DNA of 64,000 nt. It comes from Spirometra erinaceieuropaei (Eukaryota > Platyhelminthes > Cestoda > Diphyllobothriidea > Diphyllobothriidae). A program made the translations under genes and the position numbers. The DNA lies in assembly GCA_902702965.1 (NCBI GenBank), contig CACRXP010000398.1:227070-291069 (forward strand). Reading direction: 5' to 3'. This document shows positions 1-12,049 of this stretch, one piece after another. The stretch's first letter is position 1; every line of letters begins with the position of its first letter. A model generated the notes under the pieces. It searched no databases. It worked only from the letters and a program-made list of their open reading frames with translations, and was not told the origin of the DNA.

Positions 1-144
1 CTGGCGGTAGATTTTCGACCGTCAAGAAGGGGGGGAGGGGGTTGCACGGTATCGGAGATTATCGGACGTCAAATTCCTTTCATGAAGTTGGGGATAGTCA
101 AGGTAGAGGCGTTGAGGAACAGCTGGTGAGATCGGCCATAGTGT

Positions 145-3010
145 TCAGAGACCACAAACGCCATCGCTACGGTAGAGTCGATCAGTGGATTCAGAACCCA
201 AAATTTGAGGAAGCTTTTCTGAATGCAAAAATCGAGTAAGAGTTCCCTTAAATAAAGGATAATTTTGCAGAGTTTTCACACCCATTGGTAGTTTATTCCA
301 AATAGCAATTGCATTTACAGAATAGAACCGACGATGTTTAACAGTACGTGCCAGAGGCAGAAATAAGAAGACCTCACGGTGACTGTTACGTCGTGGGTGG
401 ATATGATGTCTTAAAGAAGTGAGTGGGTTAAATGTGTGATTATATAAGAGTTTAAATAGCAAAAATAGTCCCTTTTGTAATCTACGGAATCATAAAGGAT
501 CAAGGCCCGTAAGCCGGCAACGTTCTTGGTAAGACAAATGTCGGTGTTCCGGGGTTAAAATTCTCTTGGTAAAAAAGTGTTGAACGGATTCTATTTTCTT
601 CCGCTCAGTAGCACGCATGAGGCTAAATAAAAACGAACCGTATTCCAGACCAGGTCTAACGTAAATGTTGTAAAGGCGCATTCTGATATCCCTAGTTTTT
701 AAGTTTCGAAGGATAAACCCAATCGTTCTGCGTTCTTTGGAGACTATCAAGGCACAGTGCTCCGAGAGATTGAGACTCTTGGAGTATGCTATGCCCAGAT
801 CCTTAATAACCCTGGGCACATTTATAGAGTGACCATCAATATTTAGTTGAGGTTGGTGGTCGTCGCTAACCACCATGACTGAGCACTTATGCCAGGAAAG
901 AGAAAGGCGCCATGTGCGGCACCACTGAGCGAAAGCCTGTAGATCGCTCTTTAGGAGCTCAAGCAGGATGTCACGATCTGCCGGCTTATATCCATATGCA
1001 ACTTTAAGATCATCGGCATACATGGAAGGCTTACCATTCTGAAATAAATCGGGCACATCATTAACGAAAAGGCAAAATAAAAGCGGGCCGAGTACACTAC
1101 CCTGAATGACTCCACTCCTCACACCTGTGGGATTGGAGATGGTATTGGAAATCTTAACTCGTTGTGTACGAGTGCCCAGGTAAGAGGATGTAAAATTCAA
1201 AAGTTTGCCACCTATTCCGAAAGAGGACAGTTTCAAGAGAAGAAGAGCATGGTCAACACGGTCAAAAGCCTTAGTGAAATCGAAATATACTGTGTAAAGA
1301 GCAAAACCATGGTCCCTAGATTGGAGAACATAGTCAAAGAAAGAGAGTTGACAGGTGTCACAAGATCGAGCTTTGAGGAATCCATGCTGAGCAGCGCTCA
1401 GTAGGTTATTCTCTGTTAAGTGACACTTCATCTTATCCTTGATCAATGTCTCTAAGATCTTCGAAACTGCAGGGAGTGTGTTTATTGGCCGAAAGTCATC
1501 AAATGATGTAGATTTGCCGTGCTTAGGAATGGGCAAAATGTGTGATTCCTTCCACAAGGTAGGATAGGTTTCAGTTTCAAGAGCAAGATTAAATATCTTG
1601 CATAAGAGGGATGGGAAGATCGTGTTTGTATCGGCTTTTAAAATGCTTACTGGGACATCATCAGGGCCTGGATTATAAGATTGACGAAAACGCCGAATCA
1701 CAACAGTCACATCCCACAGAGTGAAAGTTATAGTTTCTAGAACTGCCCTGGTCAGTGGCTGGATGGTCGGAAGCGGAGTGTTCGAGACTTCAATGAACGT
1801 TTTGGACAGGAAATCATTGAAGCTATTAGCGGTTAACTGGGCATCAACTATGGGATTTCCGAGATCGTCTCGTAGGATGGGATGCTGCGTCTTTCTATGA
1901 GTTCGTATTTTTCTAGAGAAAAGTTTCGAGACATTTAACGAATGGTTTTCGGTAAACTGGACCTCTTCGGCTAGTTGGTTTTCTTCAGACGATCTCTTAG
2001 CTCGATCAAAAATATCACGAATCAAGGGCAGGACAGAAACATCGTTCTGAAGATGGAAACGACGATAAAGCCTGCGCAATCTGCGACGAAAGGGTAAGGG
2101 TAGGAAAACGTCATCTCCAACATTAAGAATTTTCTTACGGGGGACAAAACGAGAAATAAGCGGATCCAAAATTTCGTACAGATTTGCAGTGCAAACATTT
2201 ACATCCGAACTAAGGAAGAAATCAGTCCAGTCGTAGGAATTAAGGTGTGTTAATAATTCGGTTGAGCGAGTTGATCGGAAATTGCGGAAAAAGCTAAACT
2301 TTGGGGACGACGTTTTGTCAGCCTCGAATTCCAACGTTAAAACAACTATGTCATGGTCTGAGACCCCCATTGGGCCTAGGGATGACACTGACGATGGCAT
2401 GCAGCCTCTACAGAAAATTAGGTCAAGTATGCTTGCGCCTCGGGTGGGAAAATCAACAACCTGATTCCACATCCCAACTTCTACAGCCTCGAGAAAGTCA
2501 TCGAACCTTCTGGGACCTGATGGCAAAGACCAGCGGACTTCGGGAAGATTAAAGTCATCCTCAACCAATTGATACTTAAAGCTTGAGTCGGCCGCATCAT
2601 GAAATGCCTGTGAGAGTAAACGATCAAAATTGTCGTCGGCGTTGGGAGGACGATAGACGCAGCCAACGAGTAAGGAGAACTTATTTTTTTTAGTGCAACC
2701 TGGATCCAGCAGCTACCTTCTACTGCGGAAAAATGCGGGAGGTCCAACGGCAAAAATATAAAAGTTTGCTTAACGTAGGCGCAGCTGCCCCCACCATGGC
2801 TATCTTGGCGATCATTTCGAATGCAATTGTAGCCTAGAAGAGAGAGTTCGGAGTCAGCTACTGAGGCTGATGCCCACGTCTCAGTTACTAAAACAATATC
2901 AGGTCAATGGAAGAAAACCTGAGTCTGAAGCAAAGGCATCTTATTAAGCAAGGATCTGGCATTTAAAACAAAAAGTTTGAAGGGAAAGGCTGTTAGTTTT
3001 TGAGGGAGGT
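145..3010 (-). pseudogene. LINE family 1 ORF2: endonuclease and reverse transcriptase, disabled
   Basis: Reading the minus strand, the endonuclease starts with NARSLLNK (about 2965), then VTETWA and later DFNLPEVRW and SDHDIVVL, all typical of LINE endonucleases. The RT follows with DFTKAFDRVDH, the SGVIQGSVLGPL block and YADDL at about 1009-1020. The C-terminal block ends with WNKLP at about 270-290. Three lesions are visible. A TGA falls between NARSLLNK and VTETWA (about 2908). A frameshift occurs in an eight-T run (as seen on +) near 2683. A TGA at 490-492 replaces the Trp codon that the copy at 18955 retains. The longest uninterrupted piece is 490-2568. This is not a host gene. Confidence 0.92.
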
Positions 3011-3013
3011 GGG

Positions 3014-4294
3014 CTACATCGTCCAGTTCTGGGTCGCCCACGGAGCATATGTTCCGGATGCAACCATCCGGTTCTGCAAAAAATTTTGTGGCATCAAAAA
3101 ATTCTGACGTGGATAAAAAAGGGGAGGACTTGGGGGAGGGAATGACGGGCAGGTAAACTGGTAACCATTGATAGCTAACTTATTTTCAGCTGGAAATCCG
3201 CGGGGCAGATACTGCAACGTATTCCCGCCGGGACGAAACTGAGGATCGGATGAATTAACTGATTCAGTATGGACATTATCATGAGAAATAAATTGGTAAA
3301 ACGGCCGTGGAGGAAACAAGTTAGGGGGTGGGGGACGCATTGTTTCCATTGGAGCAAGAGTTTTAGTAAACGGCGGAAAAATCGGCTTATTCGGCCTAAA
3401 TGCCTCGATATGAGGGCTGGGGGGCAGTTGCGAACCCGCTACGTTTTGAGTCGGGGTATTTGAGGCACTGTTAGTCGATTGTGGAGGAAAACATTTTATA
3501 CTGGTGCTGGATTTATTGGGTGTCCGAGGGGCTGAGACAGCAATTGAATTTGCCTTTGACTTAGACACATGCTTAGGCTTACTAGGGGTTGCTGAGGGAG
3601 TCGATAGAGGCGTGTTTATACCAGGCGTGGTGGTGTGTTTAAAGAGGTCAGCATTAACAGTAGTCGAACTCCCCACGGAATTGGCTATGCCGTGATGTAC
3701 AGATGCCGCAGTTGGTGTTGTAGAGGACATATTCAGACTGACAGTAGGTGTCATTATCTTGGTGCTGGTTTTTGCCGAATTTAATGTATTCAGTCTTCGC
3801 TGCTGCGGTGTGAGGTCTGGCGAAACGGAGCAGCGCCATTTACGGCAGAAGTCTCTAGTTATCTCCCTACTCGGCAAGATAAAATCGACTTCTATCATGG
3901 AGAAAAGGGTAACTAGTATCGGCGCATTACGGCTAAGCGAGCGAAGTCGCTTAGCTTGTGCGACACTGAAACTCAAGCCACAACTTTGTAGGAACACATG
4001 CGCTCCCTCCCTAGCAGATAAGTGGCTCGGAATGTTTCGCAGTACGAAATTATGCTTGCGCTTAATTCTTTCCTCAGTTTCCGAACTAATTACCCCAATA
4101 AGTTTAAAAGCTTGTTCAATTACTTTTTCAGAAGTGCTGTTTATGTCGCCATAAATCAACTGGTCGACTATTTCGCCGGCTGATGGCCTGCTACGACTAG
4201 CAGAGGCGTATTTTTGGACGACTGAAGCGTCAAGAGGTTCTACATGTACTAAAGGGTTTTGTGAGTTAATCAGATCTGCGACGGCGAAGAACAT
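3014..4294 (-). CDS. LINE family 1 ORF1 protein (RNA-binding type), probably frameshifted at its start
   Basis: An open frame of 426 residues lies just upstream of the endonuclease/RT frame, as ORF1 does in two-ORF LINEs. The first ~100 residues are mixed and charged, with a stretch reading KHNFVLRNIPSHLS that resembles an RRM-like strand. The middle is rich in Ser, Thr, Ala and Pro, and the C-terminal third is rich in proline and aromatic residues. Upstream, in another frame, a short basic peptide beginning MPRRARAKRRK (about 4391-4300) looks like the original N-terminus, which implies a small frameshift near 4290. Known ORF1 proteins coat the element RNA. That role here is inferred from position and composition. 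Confidence 0.6.
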   Translation of the reverse strand: MFFAVADLINSQNPLVHVEPLDASVVQKYASASRSRPSAGEIVDQLIYGDINSTSEKVIEQAFKLIGVISSETEERIKRKHNFVLRNIPSHLSAREGAHVFLQSCGLSFSVAQAKRLRSLSRNAPILVTLFSMIEVDFILPSREITRDFCRKWRCSVSPDLTPQQRRLNTLNSAKTSTKIMTPTVSLNMSSTTPTAASVHHGIANSVGSSTTVNADLFKHTTTPGINTPLSTPSATPSKPKHVSKSKANSIAVSAPRTPNKSSTSIKCFPPQSTNSASNTPTQNVAGSQLPPSPHIEAFRPNKPIFPPFTKTLAPMETMRPPPPNLFPPRPFYQFISHDNVHTESVNSSDPQFRPGGNTLQYLPRGFPAENKLAINGYQFTCPSFPPPSPPLFYPRQNFLMPQNFLQNRMVASGTYAPWATQNWTM

Positions 4295-4450
4295 ACGCTG
4301 GCACCTGCTATGTCTTCGGTCACGATTTTAGTACCCAGAGACGGTGGGGAGGCCGCAAGCTTTCGCCGTTTAGCACGTGCTCTGCGGGGCATTACAGACA
4401 GGAAAAGTTTTTTCGTTACAGAAGAAGGATCAACACGTTGTCAACGTACG

Positions 4451-4689
4451 GAAAATCGCACTTAATAGCAAGTGCAACTGTTATTTAACTACAAAAAATA
4501 GAAAGAGATAGTAGGGAAAGGAGTCACTACAAAGGTTTTTTACAAAATACGACTATTTTGCCAGACTGTCAAATAAAACTTGGAAAAATTATATCTTGTA
4601 TTGAACGGCGACTTTTAAAAGGGGCTCAAGTAAAAAACAGGCATTAGTTGCTTAAGAATATCCAGATAAATGCACAGCTTCACTTATCT
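4451..4689. other. Short spacer between two LINE-related units
   Basis: AT-rich DNA between the leader of the first LINE and a small LINE tail. No coding frame, RNA gene or clear repeat boundary was found. It may be part of the 5' end of the minus-strand LINE. Confidence 0.4.
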
Positions 4690-4694
4690 TTGAA

Positions 4695-4741
4695 ATTGGC
4701 AGTGCCTGTAAACTGGCATTTAATAAATTAAATTAAATTAA
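4695..4741 (+). repeat. Orphan 3' terminus of LINE family 1
   Basis: The string TGCCTGTAAACTGGCA, followed by an AATTA-type tail, is almost identical to the 3' end of the family 1 copy at 19559-19610. It forms the same small hairpin (TGCC/GGCA around an 8-base loop). Nothing upstream of it matches the rest of the LINE, so it is either a very short insertion or the remnant in whose tail the next LINE landed. Confidence 0.6.
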
Positions 4742-4776
4742 TGTCATATCCTATATAATACTAACAAGGAATTAGT

Positions 4777-7700
4777 AAATAACTTTACAAGCACTCTTGA
4801 TTGGCACAATATTTTTTCAAATAATGATCTAAATTTTTTCAACGATTTATTACAATGCGTAACAGAAGGTCTTCTCGACCTAATTCCACGGAAGATGTTC
4901 AAATCGAGTGCTAATTCCACCGCTGTCCCACACTTTCTTAAAAACAGACTTAAAAAGTTACGGAAGCAGCTTAAAGATCCTTCTGTGAGCTCATTATCAG
5001 TTCATCTAAGAATCGTCGAAATATTTGAAGTAGCTTCAAAAATGAGACTTGCGCGAGAAAGGCGTAGAGAGTCTTTAGCTATTAATGACGTGAATGATTC
5101 TAAGTCAGTTGCCCAGATCTTCCGTCAAAGATCATCTGCTAAATCCCACCAAGTCATTCCACCTTTGCTTAGTACCAACGATGCCTTAATTACAGTGGAG
5201 TCAGGCAAAGCAGAAATGTTAAATTCGTTCTTTGCCAAGCATTTCACCATTGAACCTGACCAAATCCCTTTAATTCCTCCGTTGTCTGATGCTTCTCTCA
5301 GCATCATCAATTTTTCTCCTGAATGTATTCAGAAACTGATAAACCATCTTCCTAACTCCCACTCAGTAGGTACGGACAATATCCCAAACTCTCTTATAAA
5401 ACAGCTAACAGATTTTTCTCCTCTGCTTAGCAATCTCTTTTCAGTATTCCTCGTAAATGGCTTCTTTCCTGACTATTGGAAACTTCTATTATTATTCCAG
5501 TATTTAAGTCTGGCTGTCGTTCTGACGTTCAGAACTATCGAGGTGTCCCTAAAACACCCTCTCTCGCCAAAATCTTTGAAAAAATTATCGCCGTTAAAAT
5601 TACCGAGTTTTGCATAGCCAATCAAGTTATTAGCCCTTCCCAGCATGGTTTTTTACCAGATCGCTCTTGTGAAACATGTCATCTGTCGTTTCTCAATCTA
5701 CTTACCTCTCTTCGTAATGACCATCTATTCGTTGTCGTTATTTATTTTGATCTTAGTAAAGCCTTTGATAAAGTACCACATAAAAGACTCTTGGTTAAAT
5801 TGGAAGCTATTGGAATTCGCAGTCCACTAATAGACTTTCTCAGGTCATACCCCTGCCAGCACATGGCCCCTTCATAGGCGGGGCTGGAAGGGGCTGGGTG
5901 GGGCCAGAGCCCCCTCTGCATTGAAGCATTTTTAAGCGTATTTGCATCGAAAGATATGTTTCAAAAGCACCACTTATTGTACCTTCTTTGGAATTTAAAG
6001 GAGCTAATTTATCAAAATTGGCTTATAAATCATGGAGAAGGCATCCGTTTACGCCCACTGAATGTAGCTGCGGATGAGCACAATATATTGAGGTTTTGTT
6101 TAAGTCCCTCATTGCGTTAACTCTTATTTATCCACCGGTTTACAATCTGTGTGTGTTATTAATTCGTATATTTGACAATCGGTTGCAGATAATATCGTGA
6201 GTCAACCAATGCTGCTTTCATGCTCTTGATATCTGTCTTAGTTAATTTATGTATATTATGCTAATTGTTTCGGTATCTACTCACCAGCAAGTTCAAGTAG
6301 TGGACTTGTATGTCTATGTATGTACTATTTTGCCTTGGTGTTCGTAGTCCACTTATACAAATTGTTTATCGTTTCTTACTGAATACCAAAGCAATTATGA
6401 AGCGTAATCACTCTGGCTATCACTGAAGCACCAGCTGTCGAAGCGGTGACTTTTGGAACGCACAACTGAATGGCATAACATATGTTGAAGTCCATGTATA
6501 TACTGGCACTGACATTTATTATGATTGTACATATTTTCCAATTCCTTTTTCGTTTATACAATAAATAACTCATTCACATGAATTTGCGTCGCGTGTATTT
6601 GATATTGGCTGCCGATTAGTGGGCACGTGTACGGCGGGGTCACTGTGAGTACTATGTAATACCGTAGTACTCTACGTACGCAGGGTGGTTTCCGACGTTT
6701 AAACTGTGGGAATAGTGAGGCACTTCGCCTCAGGGGACTCGGTATACAGGACGATATTTTAAAGTGGTGCCAAAAGTGGGCGGGGATGTGGCGTCCCCTG
6801 CGCATTTTTTTTCGTTGGCGAGGCTAGGCGGGGCTATCGCGTTGCATGCCCCGCCACAACCCCCTCCACAGCCCCGCCTAGCCCCCTCATGGCCCCCTCT
6901 AGCCCCGCCATTATTGAGGGGGCTAGGTGGGGCTAGGCCGGGCTGGTGCTGGCAGGGACCTGTTTAATCGTAAACAAAAGGTTTTAGTGGGATCATCACT
7001 TTCCAGCGAAAGCCCCATTGTAAGTGGTGTCCTACAAGGCACCGTTTTAGGTCCACTTTTGTTCTTGCTTTACTTAAATGATATTTCGTCAGCAGTTAAA
7101 CATTCTCAATCATTTATTTATGCCGATGATCTCAAATGTGTATATTCTTTCAACAAATCTACGAGCCTTCATTCCCTGGAGCAAATCCATGCTGACTTGC
7201 TTGCTCTCTCAGCTTGGAGCTCAAAATGGCTAATGGAATTCTCTCCGTCTAAATGTCGTTATATGTGTTTTGGACCTGATAGGCTACCCCAACCTGTGGT
7301 CTTTCAAGGAACACCTATGATTGAATGTACCACCATCAAGGATTTAGGTCTAAGCTACACTAGTAATCTTGATCTCTCGTCGCACGCTGACAGAATTACA
7401 GCCAAAGCTGCTCAGATTTGTGGCTTTATTTCTTACAATTTCTATCTTCCTGAAATTAAATTAAGGCTCTACCGTATGTTTGTACTTCCCATTCTCGAGT
7501 ATTGTTGCCCATTCTTTGGTTTGATAAATGAGGCTAGTCGTTTAAAAATTGAAAATGTCCAAAGATGTTTTTCTAAAAAACTTTTAGATAGGGAACATCC
7601 CAATATCTCCTACTCAGATAGATGCTAGCTAATTAAGCTAAAAGTTTTATGGGTTCGAAGACTAGAAGCAGGCTTCTGTCTCCTCTTCCGCATTAAAATA

Positions 7701-7930
7701 GTTCAAATCTCCTCGGATTTTAGCACTTACCCCTAGTAGTCGCCCATACAATCTTCGTAACTCTTCCTTGATTATACCTCCTCCATCTTCCACCACCTCT
7801 AAGCGCTCTCTTTTTCCGCTTCCAGATATACTTTCCTCTGGAATAACCTTCCAAGATCTTCAGATAATCTACACACATTTAAGAGAAGGTTACGCCTTTA
7901 TCCGAATACTGACTCGATCAAACTTTTATT
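4777..7930 (+). pseudogene. LINE family 2 reverse transcriptase, broken
   Basis: The frame reads through NNFTSTLDWHNIF (4777) to the thumb/fingers region and FFPDYWK (about 5465-5485). A one-base deletion there shifts it, and it continues as SIIIPVFKSGCRSDVQNYRG. The palm motif YFDLSKAFDKVPH is at about 5744-5780. After the inserted element (5851-6957) it resumes with LFNRKQKVLVG, GVLQGTVLGPLLF and FIYADDLKCVY (about 7115-7145). A TAG at 7626-7628 follows the IENVQRCFSKKL block. The C-terminal block with LWNNLP and TFKRRLRLYPN is still readable in a third frame near 7815-7915. Several lesions make this a relic of a mobile element, not a host gene. Confidence 0.92.
5851..6957. mobile_element. 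1107 bp non-autonomous DNA element with 12 bp terminal inverted repeats
   Basis: The left end CCCTGCCAGCAC and right end GTGCTGGCAGGG are perfect reverse complements. Removing 5851-6957 together with one copy of the flanking AC dinucleotide (5849-5850 and 6958-6959) restores the LINE reading frame exactly (Ser-Tyr-Leu-Phe-Asn-Arg). This defines both ends and suggests a 2 bp target duplication. Both subterminal regions are G/C-rich with repeated GGGGCTNGG-like words, and the interior is AT-rich. No transposase is visible, so it is non-autonomous. The superfamily is unclear: the TIR and 2 bp duplication do not match a group I can name with confidence. Confidence 0.9.
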
Positions 7931-8128
7931 TTTTTCGTCCTTCCTGGACAACTTTCTCTATGAAAGTGAAAAAGGTCCACCGGGAATTTAGTATGCCGCC
8001 ATTAATTTTCCGTATCTGCTCACATTTCCTGCTTTTTGAGTCGTATGGCTTCCTAGGATCCCTCATCTAAAGTGTTAATTTTTCGTTTTTTCAGTCCATC
8101 CATCGTGCCCTCTCAAAATGCGATCTAT

Positions 8129-8860
8129 CGACGCTCTTGGCGGAACCTTCTGTATTTGCCATACATTAGTAGTCTGGTCGCATCTACCTTGCCAACTCCT
8201 CGGCTGGATTCGGCTAAATATAACCGATCGCATCTGTGTTCCTATCGCCTCGAGACTGGTTTTTTATTCGCCACTTTGACATGAATGGCCTCATCCGGCA
8301 TACGAATTCTGCCTTGATGATATCCGTTTCGAACCTTTTGCTCAAGTCTGCATACAGGCCAGTCCCGCCTGACCCGCTTACTTACCTCTTCATGCAGTCC
8401 GTTATACAATGCCAAATACAGCGAGGATTTTCGAGTTTCTTGATGTCATCTCCCGCATTTCGACCTCATGCGGTCTGTCGACCTCACGGCGGAACCCTCA
8501 GTATTCGCCGTCTACTAGTAGTTTGGTCGTACCTCCCTTCCCCACTCCTCGGCTGGGCTCGGAACGTACTGTGGCCGATCGCGTCTGGGTTCCTCTCGTC
8601 TGGCCTCTTTGACGCGAATAGTCACATCCGACGTATCAATCCTGCCATGGCGCTGTCAGTTCTGAATCGCGAATACAAAACCACATGCATGCCAGTCCTG
8701 TCCGACCCGCATACGTACCCCTCAAGGCTGACATTTATTTGTGCCCTGACGATGTCCGATTATAATCAAGGCTGGTATTTATTTCAGCTCTGACGATGCC
8801 CGATTATAATCCGTTATATACCGCCACATACAGGCCAGTCCGGCCCGCATTTTTCTGTTA
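8129..8860 (+). repeat. Degenerate tandem repeat of about 350 bp in the LINE family 2 3' region
   Basis: A unit starting at about 8129 (GGCGGAACCTTCTGTATT) recurs at about 8479 (GGCGGAACCCTCAGTATT). Both copies run through an ACTCCTCGGCTGG block, a CCGATCGC block and a CAGGCCAGTCC or GCCAGTCC block ahead of a Cys/Pro-rich stretch. A shorter doublet with the word GATTATAATC follows at 8750-8815. Open frames across this area (8236-8793, for example) are by-products of the repeat and match no known protein. Confidence 0.7.
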
Positions 8861-9097
8861 TTGTTTTTATTGAGGGGTTTTTCCTCCTGTAAAATTAATC
8901 CAATCATTCTTAAATTTTTAACTTAAGTTTTTTTCACCTCTCGCTTCTTAGCGGACTACTAATTCAGAAACCATGAATTGCATTTTGTAAAGATTCCGCC
9001 TACCTCGTTTAAAATTCGCATGTAAATTTATCTTTACTTGCTTTGATGGGACCCCGACGGGTCTTTAATTAAAAAAAATAATAAAAAAATAATTAAT

Positions 9098-11188
9098 TAT
9101 GATTACTTAGGCGAGCGTCGCGCAATTCTAAGGGCACTGCGGGAAGATTATTGCTATGCCGGAGAATAATGTGCCAAAACACCATGACGCCATCAAATTG
9201 GATCAGGCAGCTGTGCGGTTATAGGCGAACCAGGTTGAACAGCGATTGGCGTTTCAGCGGCGCTACATAATGCGATTTTTACCGTTTTGAAATCAAAAAA
9301 GTCCTGTGGTAGGGTAGAAAACATTTTTGGCGGGCTGCACGTTCGCCCTTAACCTTAAAATTCCCACACTTTAAGTACGGTATAGAAACTTTGGCGTGAA
9401 CACAGTGTCGCAACACTTAAAAAATCTTTTTTCCCCTTCTACCTGTCTTACGGGAATGGTGGTAAGAGAGGTTGTACGGGTGGAGCCTCTAAAACGTGCC
9501 AAACAACAAGGAATGTAATGCGCGACAATCAAAAAATTACATTTATGCCAAAATTTCTTTAAATGCATCAAAAGAACCACATAAATGACCTTCAGACTGA
9601 GACCGTAGCCTATGTGAAGGCTGGAAGTGACCTAGCACATCATGCGTTAACGCTATTGGCCGGGTTAGAACGTAAACCATTGTAAAGAACAGATATTTGT
9701 AGTTAAGTTTGTTTTAATTCCTTTGTTAATGCTCTCCTGAGCGACAATCCGCTCTCTTTGAAGCCACGGTGACGGATCACCAAGCGGACGCGCAGGAGGT
9801 GAAACCCCGCGTACCGACGCCTAGACAGGAAGGAGGGTAAATCGGAGGAAAGCTCGCGCATACCTTCTGGTTCCCTTACTCCATTGTCGCCCCCTTTACT
9901 CCTCTGTCCCACAATTTACAATTCCTCTTACTCCAAGTTCTCGATTCAATAAACGTTCCTTTGTTGGAAGTTCATTTCTGGTATTGGCTGTTGAAATTCG
10001 CGTGATCATACCCATAAGACCCCCACACAAAGGAGAGACGTGATGGATATGTCTGCTATGCCTTCTACAGACGAACAGACTCAACTCCCTCCCAAAGACC
10101 CCAACACAGACGAGACCAAGCCATCAGGTAACTCGAGTATTACACCATATTGGCCTGCGGGCCGACCAATCGGCAGGTGTGAGTGCGTATGCTGTTAGCG
10201 CTGGAAGGGGGGGGGAACTTCATGGCTGAGGTTTTGCCACTTTCTCTGGAAAAGGCAAGGGCAGGGAGACATCGGGTGCGCGATGGTGGTTATGGTCAAA
10301 GGACGCCATTGTGCCGTCCACCGTACGCATACGATTTCCATGGCGGAAGGCCGAGCAAGGGTGGGAAGCGTAGATAAAACGTAGGTAAAGCAAGTTCGCT
10401 AACGTTGGTGTGGCTTTGAGCACTTTAGGACGGGAATGTAGCGTGTAGTATGCCCGTATTGGGAGGCATATCGTTCCCTAGGAAAGAGTTGGCGGAGACT
10501 GTATAATGGGCGCATTTTAAAAAGGTGATCACGCTCACTCCTAACCTGCCTACGCACTGGTTAATGAAGTAAGCAAGGGATGTAGTAGGAAAATGATTGG
10601 GCAAGTATTTGGTGGGACGCAAGTAATAACCGTAAGGTAGGTCAGTCGGAAAAAAACTTGCTGACGACAAGACGGCTATGCGATTTAATTGAATAACAAT
10701 ACTAGACAGTTACGAATACATGGGATCGGTATGGCATATTACTTAAGTTACCTTCGTAGTTGATGGATGTGGTAAACTACTTTCCTAAAGTTTTACGATT
10801 TGATCTCTCTAAAGCTGATGTGCGTAATTTCTTAAAATAAATTCTACAGTACATCAAATCACAAGGGAAGGTTTAAGTTGACAAATTTTGGACATTTCTT
10901 ACTAGCATTTCGCATGCCGCCCTCTGCCTATATGATTAACCGTTCCATTATCATAGATCTCGTTTAGTTATCTTGAGGAAATTTGTTTTGTATGTATAAA
11001 GGTGCGCGTGCCAGCTATTAACATATGGGATGCATTAGCAGCAGTCAGGGGAACCAGATGGTTTATTAACTTGACGTCACAGATTCTCACTACAACCCGT
11101 CCACGATCGTCTCTGATGATGTGTTCGAGTGAGAATGGGAGACGTCAAGGGGACAAACTTTGTCCTCCTGTGATCGTAGTAGCTGCAG
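9098..11188. other. No gene recognised
   Basis: About 2.1 kb with only short open frames on both strands, none with recognisable motifs or splice-linked partners. A GGCCTGCGGGCC palindrome lies at about 10152-10163. A stretch of purine-rich sequence is present near 10200-10280. I see no repeat-family match to the rest of the window. Confidence 0.5.
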
Positions 11189-11262
11189 TGTACAGTAAAT
11201 GTGCTAGCGCATTGAATGTTTACAGAAATTTCGAAATGGGCTTTCAATCCCAGGAGATTACA
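11189..11262. repeat. Remnant of a foldback-element terminus
   Basis: TACAGTAAATGTGCTAGCG followed by an ACAGAAATTTCGAAATG-like stretch resembles the outer ~50 bases of the TA-flanked foldback family described at 48324. It sits directly before another terminus at 11263, so two termini lie in tandem here. Confidence 0.5.
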
Positions 11263-12047
11263 TGCAGTAGGCCGACTAACGCATTAAATGGTAACTGAAT
11301 TTCTGCAATGCATTTTCGTTTCGAAAGGATTACCTCAGTAATGTTGCAGAATTAATCATCATGCAGCATATGTCCATAGTAGTTCAGTTAACCCAGAATG
11401 CTGGCTGTCGAACGAACTTCTTTTGGGCCGCATGTAAAACCACATTCCGTAATAAATGGCCACTGAAGTAGCATGAATTTTTCGCATTGATTTTCTATGC
11501 CCTTAAAAATTCAATTATATGTCATGGAAAACAGACATAAAAATATGCATTCTTTTACTCATTTGGTACAAAATTACGCCTTCTTCCAATTTCATACTTA
11601 TGGAAAGGGTAAAATTTGGTTGTAAAAGAGTTTCTAACTGTGAAATCGTTTATTACCGTGGAATGCCCGTTCATAAAACATCGCGTCTGTGCATTTACTG
11701 ATGTTACTCGTAAAGTTTACAGTATGGCTCAAATCCNNNNNNNNNNNNNNNNNNNNNNNNNNNNNNNNNNNNNNNNNNNNNNNNNNNNNNNNNNNNNNNN
11801 NNNNNNNNNNNNNNNNNNNNNNNNNNNNNNAAATTCACGCTACTTAAGTAGCCATTGTCTACGGGGTGTGGGTTTTGGACGCAGCCAAAAAGAAGTCCTT
11901 TCGAAAGCCGGCATCCCGAGGAAACGGATTTACTATAGAGTTGCATTGCAGGATGATTATTTTTGCAGTCCTTCTTAAGTAATCTTTTCGAAACGAAGAC
12001 GCATTACAGAATTTCGGTTGACATTCCATGACTTAGCCCACCTACTG
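11263..12047. mobile_element. Foldback element copy A (contains assembly gap)
   Basis: The left terminus is CAGTAGGCCGACTAACGCAT and the right terminus ends TTAGCCCACCTACTG followed by TA. The outer sequence includes the family hallmark TTTTCGTTTCGAAA on the left and its inverse on the right. The centre is lost in the 94-base run of N (11737-11830). It belongs to the same family as the intact copy at 48324-49305. Confidence 0.8.
11737..11830. other. Assembly gap (94 N) inside a palindromic element
   Basis: The gap falls at the centre of a foldback element, where two long inverted arms meet. That is a natural place for assembly to fail. Confidence 0.95.
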
Positions 12048-12049
12048 TA

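Larger units (their letters stand above)
1..4450 (-). mobile_element. LINE family 1 copy (two-ORF non-LTR retrotransposon), decayed
   Basis: The minus strand carries, in order, a leader (about 4450-4300), an ORF1 (4294-3014) and an endonuclease plus reverse transcriptase ORF2 (about 3010-145). The start of a 3' UTR then runs off the left edge. The 3' end matches a second, shorter copy at 18883-19608, which shows that roughly 150 bases of 3' UTR and the tail lie outside the window. The architecture (apurinic-type endonuclease, RT with YADD, no LTRs) is that of a CR1/Jockey-like LINE. Nonsense mutations and a frameshift in ORF2 make it inactive. Its exact clade needs a phylogeny. Confidence 0.9.
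4742..9097 (+). mobile_element. LINE family 2 copy, 5'-truncated, split by a DNA element
   Basis: Coding homology begins at about 4777, upstream of the RT palm, with no endonuclease, so the copy is truncated at its 5' end. RT sequence runs to 5850, is interrupted by the inverted-repeat element at 5851-6957, and resumes exactly in frame at 6960. A long 3' UTR with internal tandem repeats follows. The end is a GACCC/GGGTC hairpin (9050-9063) and an A-rich tail to about 9097. The left flank is the tail of an older LINE fragment. Confidence 0.88.

Noticed and set aside
8236..8793. 185-residue open frame after LINE family 2
   Set aside because: It lies inside the 3' tandem repeat of the LINE and has no motif.
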